From: FEN-1073 sp963780865
Lineage (GTDB): Bacteria; Chloroflexota; Anaerolineae; Anaerolineales; RBG-16-64-43
NCBI GenBank assembly: GCA_963780865.1
Contig: CAWADT010000013.1
Coordinates: 62,001 to 126,000, forward strand
DNA length: 64,000 nucleotides
Direction of reading: 5' to 3'
Shown here: piece by piece, positions 1 to 8,154 of the stretch
How positions within the stretch are numbered: the first letter of the stretch is position 1
How the letters are laid out: each line of letters opens with the position of its first letter
Translations under genes and position numbers: made by a program
Notes under the pieces: model-generated
The model's input: the letters and a program-made list of their open reading frames with translations, nothing else
The model's database searches: none
Told to the model about the DNA's origin: nothing

Positions 1-640
1 CGTCCCGGTCGGCCGTCTCGGCGTACATCCGCGCGAGCGCCGGCAAATCGGCTTCCGATCCAGGCCGCACGTCCACGCCGTGCTTTCGCGCCAAACGGAT
101 GTTGTAGCGCGTTTTCTGTTTCATCGCAGCCAGAAGCGTTTCTTCCTCCGGACGAATATCCAGGAGGACCGTGTTCCGAAATTGCACCTGCTCGGAGGAG
201 AAGCGCCATCCCCGCCGGCGCAGAGTACGCAACGTTTCCGCACCCGCGGGATCGGCTGAACTTTCGCCCCTCTCCGGAAAATAGGTTCCAACGGTCAGGT
301 CTGGATCGATTTTCAATTGGATCGCGCCTTCGTTGCGGGCTGTATTCTCCAGATCGGAGAGCACCCCGTTCCGAACCGCCTCGTCGCGCCAATCCAGCAC
401 AGGACCTTTGGGAAGATAAAACACCGCGGCCGAAACCGGGCCGATGCGAACCGTCCGCCGCAGGATTTGTGCCGCGGCTGCAATGGAAGAATCTTCCCGC
501 TCCCACAACCGCCGCTGGACGCTCCAGCCGAAGCGGGTTTTGCATTCGCCCCACTCCCAGGCCTGAAGGACATGCGCTCCGGGGAGCTGCGAGACGGCCC
601 GGTCCCATTCCTCGCGCGCGTTGACGGTTCGGGATTTCAC
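1..640 (-). CDS. FemAB-family peptidoglycan bridge aminoacyltransferase, second copy (partial)
   Basis: The gene starts with GTG at 638-640, overlapping the TGA of the upstream FemAB gene (GTGA overlap), and stays open for about 213 codons to the left window edge, so its C-terminus is missing. The translation has the FemAB hallmark KQKTRYNIRLARKHGV, closely matching KPKTRYNIRLAAKHDV in the neighbouring gene, and an N-terminal segment with HVLQAWEWGECKTRFGW that mirrors HLLQTASWGRLKSAFGW next door. FemAB/FemX enzymes use aminoacyl-tRNA to add cross-bridge residues to lipid II at the cytoplasmic membrane; that role is inferred from family. The start is GTG with no ATG, so ATG-only gene finding would miss it. 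The pair is a tandem duplication of divergent copies, translationally coupled. Confidence 0.85.
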   Translation of the reverse strand, partial: MKSRTVNAREEWDRAVSQLPGAHVLQAWEWGECKTRFGWSVQRRLWEREDSSIAAAAQILRRTVRIGPVSAAVFYLPKGPVLDWRDEAVRNGVLSDLENTARNEGAIQLKIDPDLTVGTYFPERGESSADPAGAETLRTLRRRGWRFSSEQVQFRNTVLLDIRPEEETLLAAMKQKTRYNIRLARKHGVDVRPGSEADLPALARMYAETADRD

Positions 641-1638
641 GCGGCCTCCATTCGGCGCCGGGCGGCCCATCGCTGATAGACAAAATAGAGCGCGGGGTTG
701 TATATCCGGTCCCACGTTCCGACGGACCGCCATACTCGGCCGCCAAATCCGCGTTTGAAACGGTAGACGCCCCACAAGCCGTCCTCCCGCTGAACGAATT
801 GGGCTTCCAGTTCGCTCTCCTGTGCGTCGGGGATGCCCCATAGATCATATTCGGCGCAACCGCGCCCGCGGGCCCAGCGCATGGCTTCCCATTGCAGCAG
901 GTGGGGCGCCATCACCTCGCGGTGGAGATTGGAAGAGGCGCCGTAAAGGTACCAGGCGCGGCGACCCTGGGCAAACACCATCAAGCCGGAAAGAATCTCG
1001 CCGCGATAGGACGCAAGCAGCAATTCCACGGTTTGATGCGGGATGAAAGCCGCAAAAGCGGCGCGATAATACGCTTCCGAATGCACGGCAAAAGAATCCC
1101 GCAAGCCGGTCGTATCCATCAACCGCGCGAAGGCGGCAATATCGTCGGATGCGGCAACGACCACGTCGTGCTTGGCGGCGAGCCGAATGTTATAGCGCGT
1201 CTTCGGTTTCATTCTGGCCAGGAGATCGCTCTCGGTGCCGCGCAAATCCACCAGAATCGTCCGGGGCGGCTGGACGGTGCGCGCCCCCGAGCGAAAACCC
1301 TGCCGCCGCAATTCCTCCCTCGCCGAGTCTTCGTCGGACCAATCCGGTTCGATGGAAAGAAATGCCGCCCGTCTGGATCGGCACAAGCGGTCGATCGAGG
1401 GCAGCAGATCGGCGAGCGCTCCGGTAGTGGAAGGAACAGGTCCGCGCGGAAGGTAGCCCACGGAAAATCCGAAGGGCAGGCGGCGGAAGAGCAGGAGGCT
1501 TCCGGAATCTTCCGTCTGCAGGCAATCTGCCCTCCAGCCGAAAGCCGATTTCAAACGGCCCCAGGAAGCAGTCTGCAACAAATGCGCATCAGGGTAGCGG
1601 GAAGCAAGGCGCGCTTCCCATTGATCCAAGGAAAGCAT
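637..1638 (-). CDS. FemAB-family lipid II aminoacyltransferase (peptidoglycan bridge formation)
   Basis: This 333-residue protein has the two-lobed acyltransferase layout of the Fem family: an N-terminal lobe with HLLQTASWGRLKSAFGW, the KPKTRYNIRLAAKH segment near residue 145, and a C-terminal part with YDLWGIPDAQE and YRFKRGFGG, typical of the second GNAT-like fold. Length is usual for FemX-like proteins (about 330-420). Members transfer an amino acid from charged tRNA onto the lipid II pentapeptide; the substrate cannot be read from sequence. A perfect TATAAT lies only 7 bases upstream of the ATG and no Shine-Dalgarno is present, so the mRNA may be leaderless. A second copy follows with a 4-base overlap. 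The specific amino acid and essentiality are unknown. Confidence 0.85.
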   Translation of the reverse strand: MLSLDQWEARLASRYPDAHLLQTASWGRLKSAFGWRADCLQTEDSGSLLLFRRLPFGFSVGYLPRGPVPSTTGALADLLPSIDRLCRSRRAAFLSIEPDWSDEDSAREELRRQGFRSGARTVQPPRTILVDLRGTESDLLARMKPKTRYNIRLAAKHDVVVAASDDIAAFARLMDTTGLRDSFAVHSEAYYRAAFAAFIPHQTVELLLASYRGEILSGLMVFAQGRRAWYLYGASSNLHREVMAPHLLQWEAMRWARGRGCAEYDLWGIPDAQESELEAQFVQREDGLWGVYRFKRGFGGRVWRSVGTWDRIYNPALYFVYQRWAARRRMEAA

Positions 1639-1645
1639 GCGGAGG

Positions 1646-1651
1646 ATTATA
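1646..1651 (-). promoter_or_regulatory. -10 hexamer TATAAT directly upstream of the FemAB start
   Basis: On the minus strand TATAAT ends 7 bases before the ATG at 1638, and the bases in between (CCTCCGC) are not a ribosome-binding site. Transcription would be expected to begin at or next to the A of the ATG, giving a leaderless message. The -35 region at 17-bp spacing is a poor match (GCGAAC). Confidence 0.4.
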
Positions 1652-1726
1652 TCAACGCTGCTGGAAAGGTTCGCGCCGGGATCGCTGTTCTGCCTTGTAA
1701 AATCAAAATGAGTGGAAACCCGAGGG

Positions 1727-2449
1727 TCACCGGATCTGGTTGAAATTCACCAGGATTAAGTTGCGGGCGCAATCGTTATAGGTGTCGAGATAGACGCGGG
1801 CTGAGATTTCCTTATGCGTCCCGTCGAACAGCTGGATCCAGAGGGTCTGGGTGCTGTCCATCGTTTGAGTGCCCAGCAGGAATTCATACCCGGCCGGCCC
1901 GTATTGGGATGCGCTGCCGGTCAGTTTCTCGGTGGAAACTGCGCTGCCCGCCCAAGAACCTTCCAGATGGAGGATGAGATTCTGGATCGGGATTCCCGCC
2001 AGGTCGAAGACCTGGCCGGCGACGCCTTCCCAATTGCATCCGTAGAACCCCTGGATGGCCACGACTCCGGTCGACTGCAGCTGGAACGGATACTCCGGCG
2101 GTTGTTCGTTGACGATGGCGGGAAGGAATACGGAGTTGGTCCCCGCGGTGCCCGCCGCCTTTGGCGCCGGGGAATTTTCCGCGGTTGGGGATTCGGGCGG
2201 GGGGTAAACGCCCTGGGATTCAACCGTTGCCGTCGCCGGGGCGGCAGTTTCGATGACGGGGGATTCTGCGGCCTGCACGGAGCCGCCGCCGACGGGCAGA
2301 GATGACGCTTCGAGCGTCCCTGTGGCGGTCGAGGATGCGCCGGAACAGCCCGCAAGAATCAACGCGCCCAGCAGGGATGCGGCGATGGTTCGCCCCAACA
2401 TATTATGGTAATTGCTCGTGGTCTGTGTACGCTTCCCGGTTCGGAACAT
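1727..2449 (-). CDS. secreted lipoprotein with Thr/Pro/Ala-rich linker and C-terminal domain shared with its neighbour
   Basis: The 240-residue product has a hydrophobic signal segment ending in LILAGC, a lipobox, with the lipidated Cys near residue 35. A low-complexity region (residues 36-110, rich in Ala, Ser, Thr, Pro) follows, then a globular domain (about 125-240) beginning FYGCNWEGVAGQVFDLAGIP and ending YNDCARNLILVNFNQ. The same domain ends the gene upstream (GCAWLGVAGVVYDLKHSP to YEGCDRNLVQINFVE), with two cysteines at equivalent positions that could form a disulfide. The two genes are 14 bases apart, so this is a paralogous pair. The ATG at 2449 has a GAGGA element 11 bases upstream; an internal ATG at 2401 would give a shorter signal peptide. 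I do not recognise the domain. It is probably displayed on the outer face of the membrane. Confidence 0.7.
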   Translation of the reverse strand: MFRTGKRTQTTSNYHNMLGRTIAASLLGALILAGCSGASSTATGTLEASSLPVGGGSVQAAESPVIETAAPATATVESQGVYPPPESPTAENSPAPKAAGTAGTNSVFLPAIVNEQPPEYPFQLQSTGVVAIQGFYGCNWEGVAGQVFDLAGIPIQNLILHLEGSWAGSAVSTEKLTGSASQYGPAGYEFLLGTQTMDSTQTLWIQLFDGTHKEISARVYLDTYNDCARNLILVNFNQIR

Positions 2450-2463
2450 AGATTTTCGTTTCC

Positions 2464-3171
2464 TCAGGCGCCGGCTTCCACGAAATTGATCTGTACCAGA
2501 TTGCGGTCACAACCTTCGTAGGTATTAAATACTATTTTATCCGAAAGCGGAACTTTGTTGGCGTCCAACAATTGGATCCAGAGGGAATTAAGGGAGAGCG
2601 TCGGTTGATCCGCCAGGTGGAATTCAAATTCGCCTCCCGCGGTTGTATGGATGGGGCCGGTGACCACTTCCAGTTTAACCGTTTGGTCAGCGAATTTTCC
2701 GCCGACGTCGACAAAGAGATTATTGATGGGGGAATGTTTTAAATCATAAACAACTCCGGCAACTCCCAGCCAGGCGCAACCCTTCGGGCTGGGTTGGTAG
2801 CTCGGAGAACCCTCTTCCAAGACAAATGCGAAAGAAGCGCCTTCGGTTGCACCGGGATTGTTATTTACCGTCGGGGAACGCGTGGCAGTGACAGGCTGGG
2901 GCGTATTGGTCCACGTGGGAATTTCCGTCGGCGTCCATGTCGGGGGCAATTCGTAGAGCGGGGTGGGAGTGGCCGTCGGAGGAATGTAAGCGGGCGTCAC
3001 CGTGCGGGGCGGCAAGGGGTTGAACGGCGAATTGGGCGAAGCAAAAATCACCAATGACATTCCCGGACAAAGGCAGGTTAAGATCAAAAAGAAAATCGTA
3101 AAGATATTAGCCGCGATCGGCCGGAGCTGCTGGCTGGAAGAGGAATCTCCATTGGAGTATTCACCGCTCAT
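2464..3171 (-). CDS. membrane-anchored protein with TP-rich stalk and the same C-terminal domain as the downstream lipoprotein
   Basis: The reading frame is open from 3249, but the ATG at 3169-3171 has a strong GGAGGTG site 6 bases upstream, giving a 235-residue protein starting MSGEYSNGD. A single hydrophobic segment (about residues 21-46, around FTIFFLILTCLCPGMSL) acts as signal anchor. Residues 50-110 are a Thr/Pro-rich stalk (TATPTPLYELPPTWTPTEIP), of the kind common in Chloroflexota exported proteins. The last 100 residues form a domain (GCAWLGVAGVVYDLKHSPIN... LWIQLLDANKVPLSDK... YEGCDRNLVQINF) homologous to that of the next gene. Function unknown; a small cell-surface beta domain seems likely. 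Confidence 0.7.
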   Translation of the reverse strand: MSGEYSNGDSSSSQQLRPIAANIFTIFFLILTCLCPGMSLVIFASPNSPFNPLPPRTVTPAYIPPTATPTPLYELPPTWTPTEIPTWTNTPQPVTATRSPTVNNNPGATEGASFAFVLEEGSPSYQPSPKGCAWLGVAGVVYDLKHSPINNLFVDVGGKFADQTVKLEVVTGPIHTTAGGEFEFHLADQPTLSLNSLWIQLLDANKVPLSDKIVFNTYEGCDRNLVQINFVEAGA

Positions 3172-3298
3172 AAGGGGCACCTCCCGATGGAAGCGGGCAT
3201 CGATTTCCCGTTCCACTCTATCCATTTCAGGTGACAAAACCCATTCCAAAAAGTCAGGCTACCCTCCTGCTACACCATCTCCCTCGGCCGCACCCTCA

Positions 3299-4201
3299 TT
3301 ATATGAATTTTTCAACGGCGGCTTTTTGCGTTTGTTGTGCCAGCCATTGTTCAACGGCCTGGCGGCGAAGCGCCTCAAGCGCTGATGGGGAAAGCGTGCG
3401 CGCATTCTCCCGCTCGAGGGTCTGGACAATATGGTACCCTAACCTGCTTTTTATCACCGGGCTGGTCTGGCCCGGTTGAAGCGAAAAAGCCGCCGCCTCC
3501 ACCTCTGGGACGGTCAGGACGCCGCGCGGGAACCATCCCAGATCGCCGCCGCTGGCCCGAGTGCTTGAATCCTGTGAGTATTTGGAAACCAAACCGGCAA
3601 AATCGCCGCCGCTTGTAACTTGGGTCAGCAAGGAATTCGCCAACGCGAGATTTCCCACCAGGATATGCCGGGCATGCACCTGTTCGGCGGTCAACGGAAC
3701 CTGGGAGGCCACGCTGTCCGTGGCCGCCTGCACGAGGAGCTGCCGGCGGAGCAATTCCTGAAATTCCCCAAGCGTGTAAAAGTTATCTTTCAGCCAGGCC
3801 TGGAACCCGGGTTCCCCGCCTCTCGCCTGGCGGCAGGAATCCAATAACGCAGAAACTTGATCGTCTGAGACCGATTTTCCGGCCGCGACGGCGGCCTGGG
3901 CGGCGATGCGTTCCTCGATCATGGAGTTAAGAACGGTTTGCCGATAATCCCCCAAGGTGGCAAGATCCGTGCCCAGCTGTTGTTGCGCCTTTTCATACCG
4001 GGAAAGCTCATGCGCAAATTCCACCAAAGTTATGCTTTCACCATTTACTTTGGCTGCCAATGGCTCGGGTGTGGCGGTCGAGGTGGCGGCAATGGTGGGA
4101 GTTTCCGAGGGTACCTGGGAAATCATGCCCGGGAAGCTGCTCCCCGAGCAGGCGGTCAGGATACCGATTGCAGAAACAGCGCAGAAGTGGGCCAATTTCA
4201 T
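3299..4201 (-). CDS. PrsA/SurA-type peptidyl-prolyl isomerase lipoprotein
   Basis: This 300-residue protein starts with a lipoprotein signal (MKLAHFCAVSAIGILTAC, lipidated Cys about residue 18). A SurA-like N-terminal chaperone region (about 50-165) with VNGESITLVEFAHELSRYE follows, then a parvulin PpiC domain (about 170-265). The parvulin domain shows the family signatures VHARHILVGN, GGDFAGLVSKYSQDSSTRASGGDLGWFPRG and SPVIKSRLGYHIVQ. It should assist folding of exported proteins on the extracytoplasmic side. It is divergent from the TPR gene at 4305. An AT-rich TATAAT lies about 50 bases upstream on the minus strand (plus 4252-4257) and may be its promoter. The next two genes downstream also encode exported proteins, so they could share a message. 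Confidence 0.9.
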   Translation of the reverse strand: MKLAHFCAVSAIGILTACSGSSFPGMISQVPSETPTIAATSTATPEPLAAKVNGESITLVEFAHELSRYEKAQQQLGTDLATLGDYRQTVLNSMIEERIAAQAAVAAGKSVSDDQVSALLDSCRQARGGEPGFQAWLKDNFYTLGEFQELLRRQLLVQAATDSVASQVPLTAEQVHARHILVGNLALANSLLTQVTSGGDFAGLVSKYSQDSSTRASGGDLGWFPRGVLTVPEVEAAAFSLQPGQTSPVIKSRLGYHIVQTLERENARTLSPSALEALRRQAVEQWLAQQTQKAAVEKFI

Positions 4202-4304
4202 GATGAACGTCCAAATCTCGGGTCAGGTAAAAAATGAGTGAATCTATTCCAATTATACTTTACCGTCGCGGCACGCTTGGGCTAAAATAAAGGTAACGAG
4301 AGAT

Positions 4305-6140
4305 ATGGCTGAAGATACGATGTTTTCCGAAGCGGTTTCCGCGGTACGCACCGGAGAAGTTGTGCGTGCCCGCGATCTGCTTTCCCGCCTGTTGCGCGCG
4401 GATTCTTCGAACGCCGATTATTGGCTCTGGATGAGCGCCGTCGTCGACAGCGAAAGGGAAAGCGTTTTTTGTCTCCGCTCGATCACCAAAATGCATCCCA
4501 ATCACCCACTCGCCAAGCTGGGATTGGGCGTGATGGGACAAATCTCCCTGACGGATGGGCGGGAAGGCACGACCAAACAGCAGCGGTCGATTCCGATGCC
4601 GCACCAATCCGCCGGCCGGATCAACTCGATGGGGGAGTGGTGGAAGGTTCACCGGAACAGGGAAAATGCAGCCATGGTGGTTCTGGGAATCGCCGCCGTA
4701 TCGGTGATTTTGGCGATCGTGATTCTCCAGTCGCGGATCGCTTCCCTCCGGCTGCCCGTTCTCGCTGCGATGCATCCCGCCGTGTCGGCAGTTCCAACCC
4801 AAACGATTACCACCGCGGCGGAATTTGCAGCCCGCCCCGTCCCGACGTTGCGCCAAACGGTAAATCCCTCGAACTTGATTCCGTTCGCGACGTTCGTGGG
4901 GGTTAACCTAACCCCGACGTCCTGGTACGGTCTGACGCCGATGCCGCAAACCGATGCGTTCAACCAGGCCTTGCTGGCGTATAACGAGGGACGGTATGAC
5001 GACGCGCTCAACGACCTCAAGCAGGTATTGCAAACCGATCCAAAATCCGCTCAGGCGCACTACCTTAACGGCGAAGTCTATCGCAAGCAATGGAAGATGA
5101 AGGAAGCGCTGGACGAATACACGCTGGCGATCGCCCTGGATCCGAATTATGCGCCGGCGTATTTCGGGCGGGCCATGTGGAGCAAGCAAAACAACCCGGA
5201 TAACGATTACGCCAAGGACCTGACCCTGGCGCTGGGACACGACCCGAATTACATCGACGCTTACGTCGAACGCGCCGAATGGTACAGCGATCGCGGAGAT
5301 TGGGAATCAGCGCGGCAGGATCTGGAACGGGCCGAACAGATCGCTCCGGACAACGCCCTGGTCCTCATCCGGCTGGGACGCGCGCAGGTTCAAACCCAGC
5401 AGGCCGACGAGGCGCTGGATAACATCATTCGCGCGCAAATCATCGATCCGACCATACTGGAAGGGTACTTGGCGTTGGGGGAGGCGTACGATGCGCTGAA
5501 GTTATATTCCCAGGCTATCCCTTCGCTTGTGGTGTATACCACGTACAACCCGGAGGAGATTGCCGGTTGGTTGCGGCTGGGCGAAGGGTACAGGGGCACC
5601 GCCCAATATTCGGACTCCGTGACGGCGTGCTCCCATGCGGTCGATTTGGATGTCAATTCCGTCGATGCCAGACTATGCCGGGGATTGGCCTATCGTCTGA
5701 CCGGCCAATTTGGCTCGGCGGTGGACGATTTAAAGATTGCAGCGGATAAAACGCCCAATTGGTATTCCACGCAATTTCCATACGGATGCGCCCTCCTGGA
5801 AGCGGGTCAGCCGGCTATGGCGATTTCCACATTGGGGATCGCCATCAAGTTGGCCAGCACGGTCGAGGAACAGGCGGACGCAATGGGCTGGCAGGCTCTG
5901 GCTTACGAAGCCTATAATAGTTTCAATTCGGCCAGGGCCGTCTGGAATAAATTGATGAACCTGGAAGGCGTCTCGGATTATTGGAAGACGACCGCGTACG
6001 TTCATCTGAACGGCGCCACTCCCACGCCGGGCGCCGGAGCCACTCTGGAAAACTCCCCCACGCCGGGCGCGAGCAGAACACCGGAGGGCACGCCGACACA
6101 CACTCCGACGCCCCTCCCTACCTATACGAAAACCGGTTGA
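4305..6140 (+). CDS. membrane-anchored tetratricopeptide-repeat protein
   Basis: The 611-residue product begins with a short soluble TPR-like region (residues 1-85, VRTGEVVRARDLLSRLLRADSSNADYWLWMSAVV). It has one membrane segment at about 127-147 (AAMVVLGIAAVSVILAIVIL), a proline-containing linker, then about nine TPR units from residue 225 to 570 (for example ALLAYNEGRYDDALNDLKQV and AYVERAEWYSDRGDWESARQ). The C-terminus is a TP-rich tail (GATPTPGAGA... THTPTPLPTYTKTG). TPRs mediate protein-protein contacts; the cytoplasmic N-terminal and outside C-terminal topology is inferred. It is divergent from the PrsA-like gene and followed by tRNA genes. No catalytic domain is visible. Confidence 0.8.
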   Translation: MAEDTMFSEAVSAVRTGEVVRARDLLSRLLRADSSNADYWLWMSAVVDSERESVFCLRSITKMHPNHPLAKLGLGVMGQISLTDGREGTTKQQRSIPMPHQSAGRINSMGEWWKVHRNRENAAMVVLGIAAVSVILAIVILQSRIASLRLPVLAAMHPAVSAVPTQTITTAAEFAARPVPTLRQTVNPSNLIPFATFVGVNLTPTSWYGLTPMPQTDAFNQALLAYNEGRYDDALNDLKQVLQTDPKSAQAHYLNGEVYRKQWKMKEALDEYTLAIALDPNYAPAYFGRAMWSKQNNPDNDYAKDLTLALGHDPNYIDAYVERAEWYSDRGDWESARQDLERAEQIAPDNALVLIRLGRAQVQTQQADEALDNIIRAQIIDPTILEGYLALGEAYDALKLYSQAIPSLVVYTTYNPEEIAGWLRLGEGYRGTAQYSDSVTACSHAVDLDVNSVDARLCRGLAYRLTGQFGSAVDDLKIAADKTPNWYSTQFPYGCALLEAGQPAMAISTLGIAIKLASTVEEQADAMGWQALAYEAYNSFNSARAVWNKLMNLEGVSDYWKTTAYVHLNGATPTPGAGATLENSPTPGASRTPEGTPTHTPTPLPTYTKTG

Positions 6141-6163
6141 GTCCGATTTCCCCCTTATGAATT

Positions 6164-6193
6164 TTGACTTTTCGAAGGCGCGCATGGTACAAT
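6164..6193 (+). promoter_or_regulatory. candidate sigma-70 type promoter for the tRNA cluster
   Basis: TTGACT (6164-6169) and TACAAT (6188-6193) are separated by 18 bases, 35 bases upstream of the first tRNA and just after the TPR gene. This is the best promoter match in the gap; the assignment is by consensus only. Confidence 0.5.
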
Positions 6194-6227
6194 CCGCGCG
6201 CTTGGCGAGGGAAGCCCGCGACGTCGA

Positions 6228-6317
<90 letters not shown>

Positions 6318-6323
6318 AAACCT

Positions 6324-6416
6324 GGGGAGGTGCCGGAGTTGGTCGATCGGGGGCGCCTGCTAAGCGCTTGTAGGGCCTTTAAAGCTCTACCCAGGGTTCG
6401 AATCCCTGCCTCCCCG
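6324..6416 (+). tRNA. tRNA-Ser (GCU)
   Basis: The acceptor GGGGAGG/CCTCCCC, the anticodon loop CTGCTAA with GCT at 6359-6361, a long variable arm (TAGGGCCTTTAAAGCTCTA) and T-loop TTCGAAT define a class II serine tRNA for AGY codons. It lies 9 bases after tRNA-Ser(UGA), so both are probably cut from one transcript. Confidence 0.95.
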
Positions 6417-6462
6417 CCTGGTCGGCGATGAATCGTATCCCGGCCGTTGCGTAATTTTTTTT

Positions 6463-6536
6463 GCCCTCGTAGCTCAAATGGATAGAGCACTTGCTTGCGG
6501 AGCAAGGGGTCGCGTGTTCGAGCCACGCCGGGGGCA
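6463..6536 (+). tRNA. tRNA-Arg (GCG)
   Basis: The acceptor is GCCCTCG/CGGGGGC (one U-G pair), the anticodon stem CTTGC/GCAAG closes the loop TTGCGGA with anticodon GCG at 6497-6499, and the T-arm is GCGTG-TTCGAGC-CACGC. The D-loop has A after GG, an arginine identity element. GCG reads CGC; most bacteria use an ACG (inosine) tRNA for this box, so this isoacceptor is less common. Confidence 0.93.
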
Positions 6537-6565
6537 CCTGCCTGGAACCCGAAAAGTGTATGAAG

Positions 6566-6592
6566 AAATGCCGCGATCGAGGCGGCATTTTT
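6566..6592 (+). terminator. rho-independent terminator after the tRNA cluster
   Basis: A perfect 9-bp stem AAATGCCGC/GCGGCATTT with a 7-base loop is followed directly by T residues, 30 bases after tRNA-Arg. Confidence 0.75.
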
Positions 6593-6594
6593 CG

Positions 6595-6764
6595 TTAACA
6601 GGATGTTGAAAAAGGCTCCAGAGGCGGTCGAGTGGCAGTGTATGCATATCGAGACCACCGGCTATCTGGCGCGGTCTCGATACGCCCGCAAAGAACGCGG
6701 GCTACCCCGGCCTCGCTCCGCGAAGCGGGGCGGGGCTCGACCGACTATTTCAACACCCTGTTAA
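6595..6764. repeat. MITE-like inverted-repeat element (about 170 bp)
   Basis: The ends are 16-bp inverted repeats with one mismatch: TTAACAGGATGTTGAA (6595-6610) and TTCAACACCCTGTTAA (6749-6764). Inside lie a second inverted pair (GCGGTCGAG near 6624 and CTCGACCG near 6737) and GC-rich hairpins (for example GCCCGC...GCGGGC at 6683-6702). No reading frame is present. It separates the tRNA terminator from the polysaccharide operon and could be a non-autonomous mobile element or a repetitive extragenic palindrome. Confidence 0.65.
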
Positions 6765-6855
6765 TCCGCGCGGCGTTTTTCCATCGCATCATCGTGTGCT
6801 AAAATCCTCTCTGATTTCACTGTTGGAGCCACCCTCAGCCTTGACAGGAGACGAA

Positions 6856-8154
6856 GTGAAATTTTCCAAGATTTGCGTTTTGGGATTGGGATATATCGGG
6901 CTGCCCACGGCGTGCACGTTTGGAAATTGCGGAATAGATGTGGTCGGCGTGGATACCAACCCCAAGGTTGTGGAAAGCCTGCGACAGCGCATCCCGCACA
7001 TCAAAGAGCCCGGGCTGGATGCAGTCGTCCAAGCGGCGTTTCAATCCGGCAAACTGACCGTGGCTTCGAAACCGGTGGAAGCCGACGCCTTTATCATCGC
7101 CGTGCCGACCCCGATCCACCACGACAAAACGGCGGATCTTGTTTATGTAACGTCGGCCGCTGAATCCCTAATCCCCGTCCTGCGGCGAGGAAATCTGGTC
7201 GTTTTGGAATCGACCTCTCCGCCGCGGACAACGACTGGAATCGTCCGGCCCATCCTCGAACGCTCCGGGATGCGGGCTGGTGAGGATTTCCTTCTGGCGT
7301 ATTCTCCGGAACGCGTGCTCCCGGGACAGATCATCCGGGAATTGACCGAGAACGCGCGGGTCATCGGCGGCATCGACCGGGCTTCGGCCGAAGCCGGGCG
7401 GGATCTTTACCGTGCCTTCGCGCGCGGGGAAATCGTGCTCACGGACGCGACCACGGCCGAAACCGTCAAGCTGATGGAAAATACTTTCCGCGATGTAAAT
7501 ATCGCCCTGGCCAACGAGTTGTTGCGTCTGGGCGAGGAATTCGGGATCGACATCTGGGAGGCGATCGGGATCGCCAATCTCCACCCGCGGGTGAACATCA
7601 TGCAGCCCGGGCCGGGCGTCGGAGGGCATTGCATCAGCGTCGATCCTTGGTTCTTGGTGGAAGCGGCGCCCAGCCTGACCCCGCTAATCCGGACCGCGCG
7701 CGAGGTAAACGATTCCCAGCCGGAGTATGTGGTCCGCCGTGTGGAAGGAATTTTGGGAAACCTCTCCGGCCGGAAAATCGCCGTTCTGGGCCTCACTTAC
7801 AAACCCGACGTGGACGACATCCGCGAAAGCCCGTCGCTGGAGGTCGTGCATCTTCTTTCCGCGCGCGGCGTGGAAGTGACAACCTGCGACCCCCTAGCGC
7901 CGGAGGTGGCGCCTACCGTCCGCCGCGCCCGATCGGTCGAGGAGGCGGTTTCCGGCACCGACGCGTTGATCCTCCTGGTTGGGCATAAACCGTATCGCAC
8001 GCTGGCGCCGGAAAGCCTGCCCGCGCTTATGAAGCATGCCGTTTCGTTCGATTGCCAGCATACCTGGGATCGAACCCGATGGGAGGCTTGCGGATTCCAA
8101 TTCCATCAATTGGGAGACGGCCGCGAACCTTCTCTTTCCGCGTCCGGACAATGA
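6856..8154 (+). CDS. wecC: UDP-N-acetyl-D-mannosamine dehydrogenase (UDP-ManNAcA synthesis)
   Basis: I chose the GTG at 6856, preceded by AGGAG, because the Rossmann fold starts immediately (KICVLGLGYIGLPTA); the frame is open upstream to 6796. This gives 432 residues, close to known WecC (about 420). An NAD-binding glycine motif GLGYIGLPTA is at residues 7-16, the central dehydrogenase domain contains ENTFRDVNIALANEL, and the catalytic Cys lies in PGPGVGGHCISVDPWF (about residue 260). The C-terminal UDP-binding domain starts near 310 (KIAVLGLTYKPDVDDIRESP). It oxidises UDP-ManNAc to UDP-ManNAcA in the cytoplasm. The stop overlaps the start of wecB (ATGA), so the two consecutive pathway steps are translationally coupled. 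Confidence 0.92.
   Translation: MKFSKICVLGLGYIGLPTACTFGNCGIDVVGVDTNPKVVESLRQRIPHIKEPGLDAVVQAAFQSGKLTVASKPVEADAFIIAVPTPIHHDKTADLVYVTSAAESLIPVLRRGNLVVLESTSPPRTTTGIVRPILERSGMRAGEDFLLAYSPERVLPGQIIRELTENARVIGGIDRASAEAGRDLYRAFARGEIVLTDATTAETVKLMENTFRDVNIALANELLRLGEEFGIDIWEAIGIANLHPRVNIMQPGPGVGGHCISVDPWFLVEAAPSLTPLIRTAREVNDSQPEYVVRRVEGILGNLSGRKIAVLGLTYKPDVDDIRESPSLEVVHLLSARGVEVTTCDPLAPEVAPTVRRARSVEEAVSGTDALILLVGHKPYRTLAPESLPALMKHAVSFDCQHTWDRTRWEACGFQFHQLGDGREPSLSASGQ

Noticed and set aside
892..1743. 283-residue open frame on the plus strand
   Set aside because: It is antisense to the FemAB gene and has shadow-type composition.
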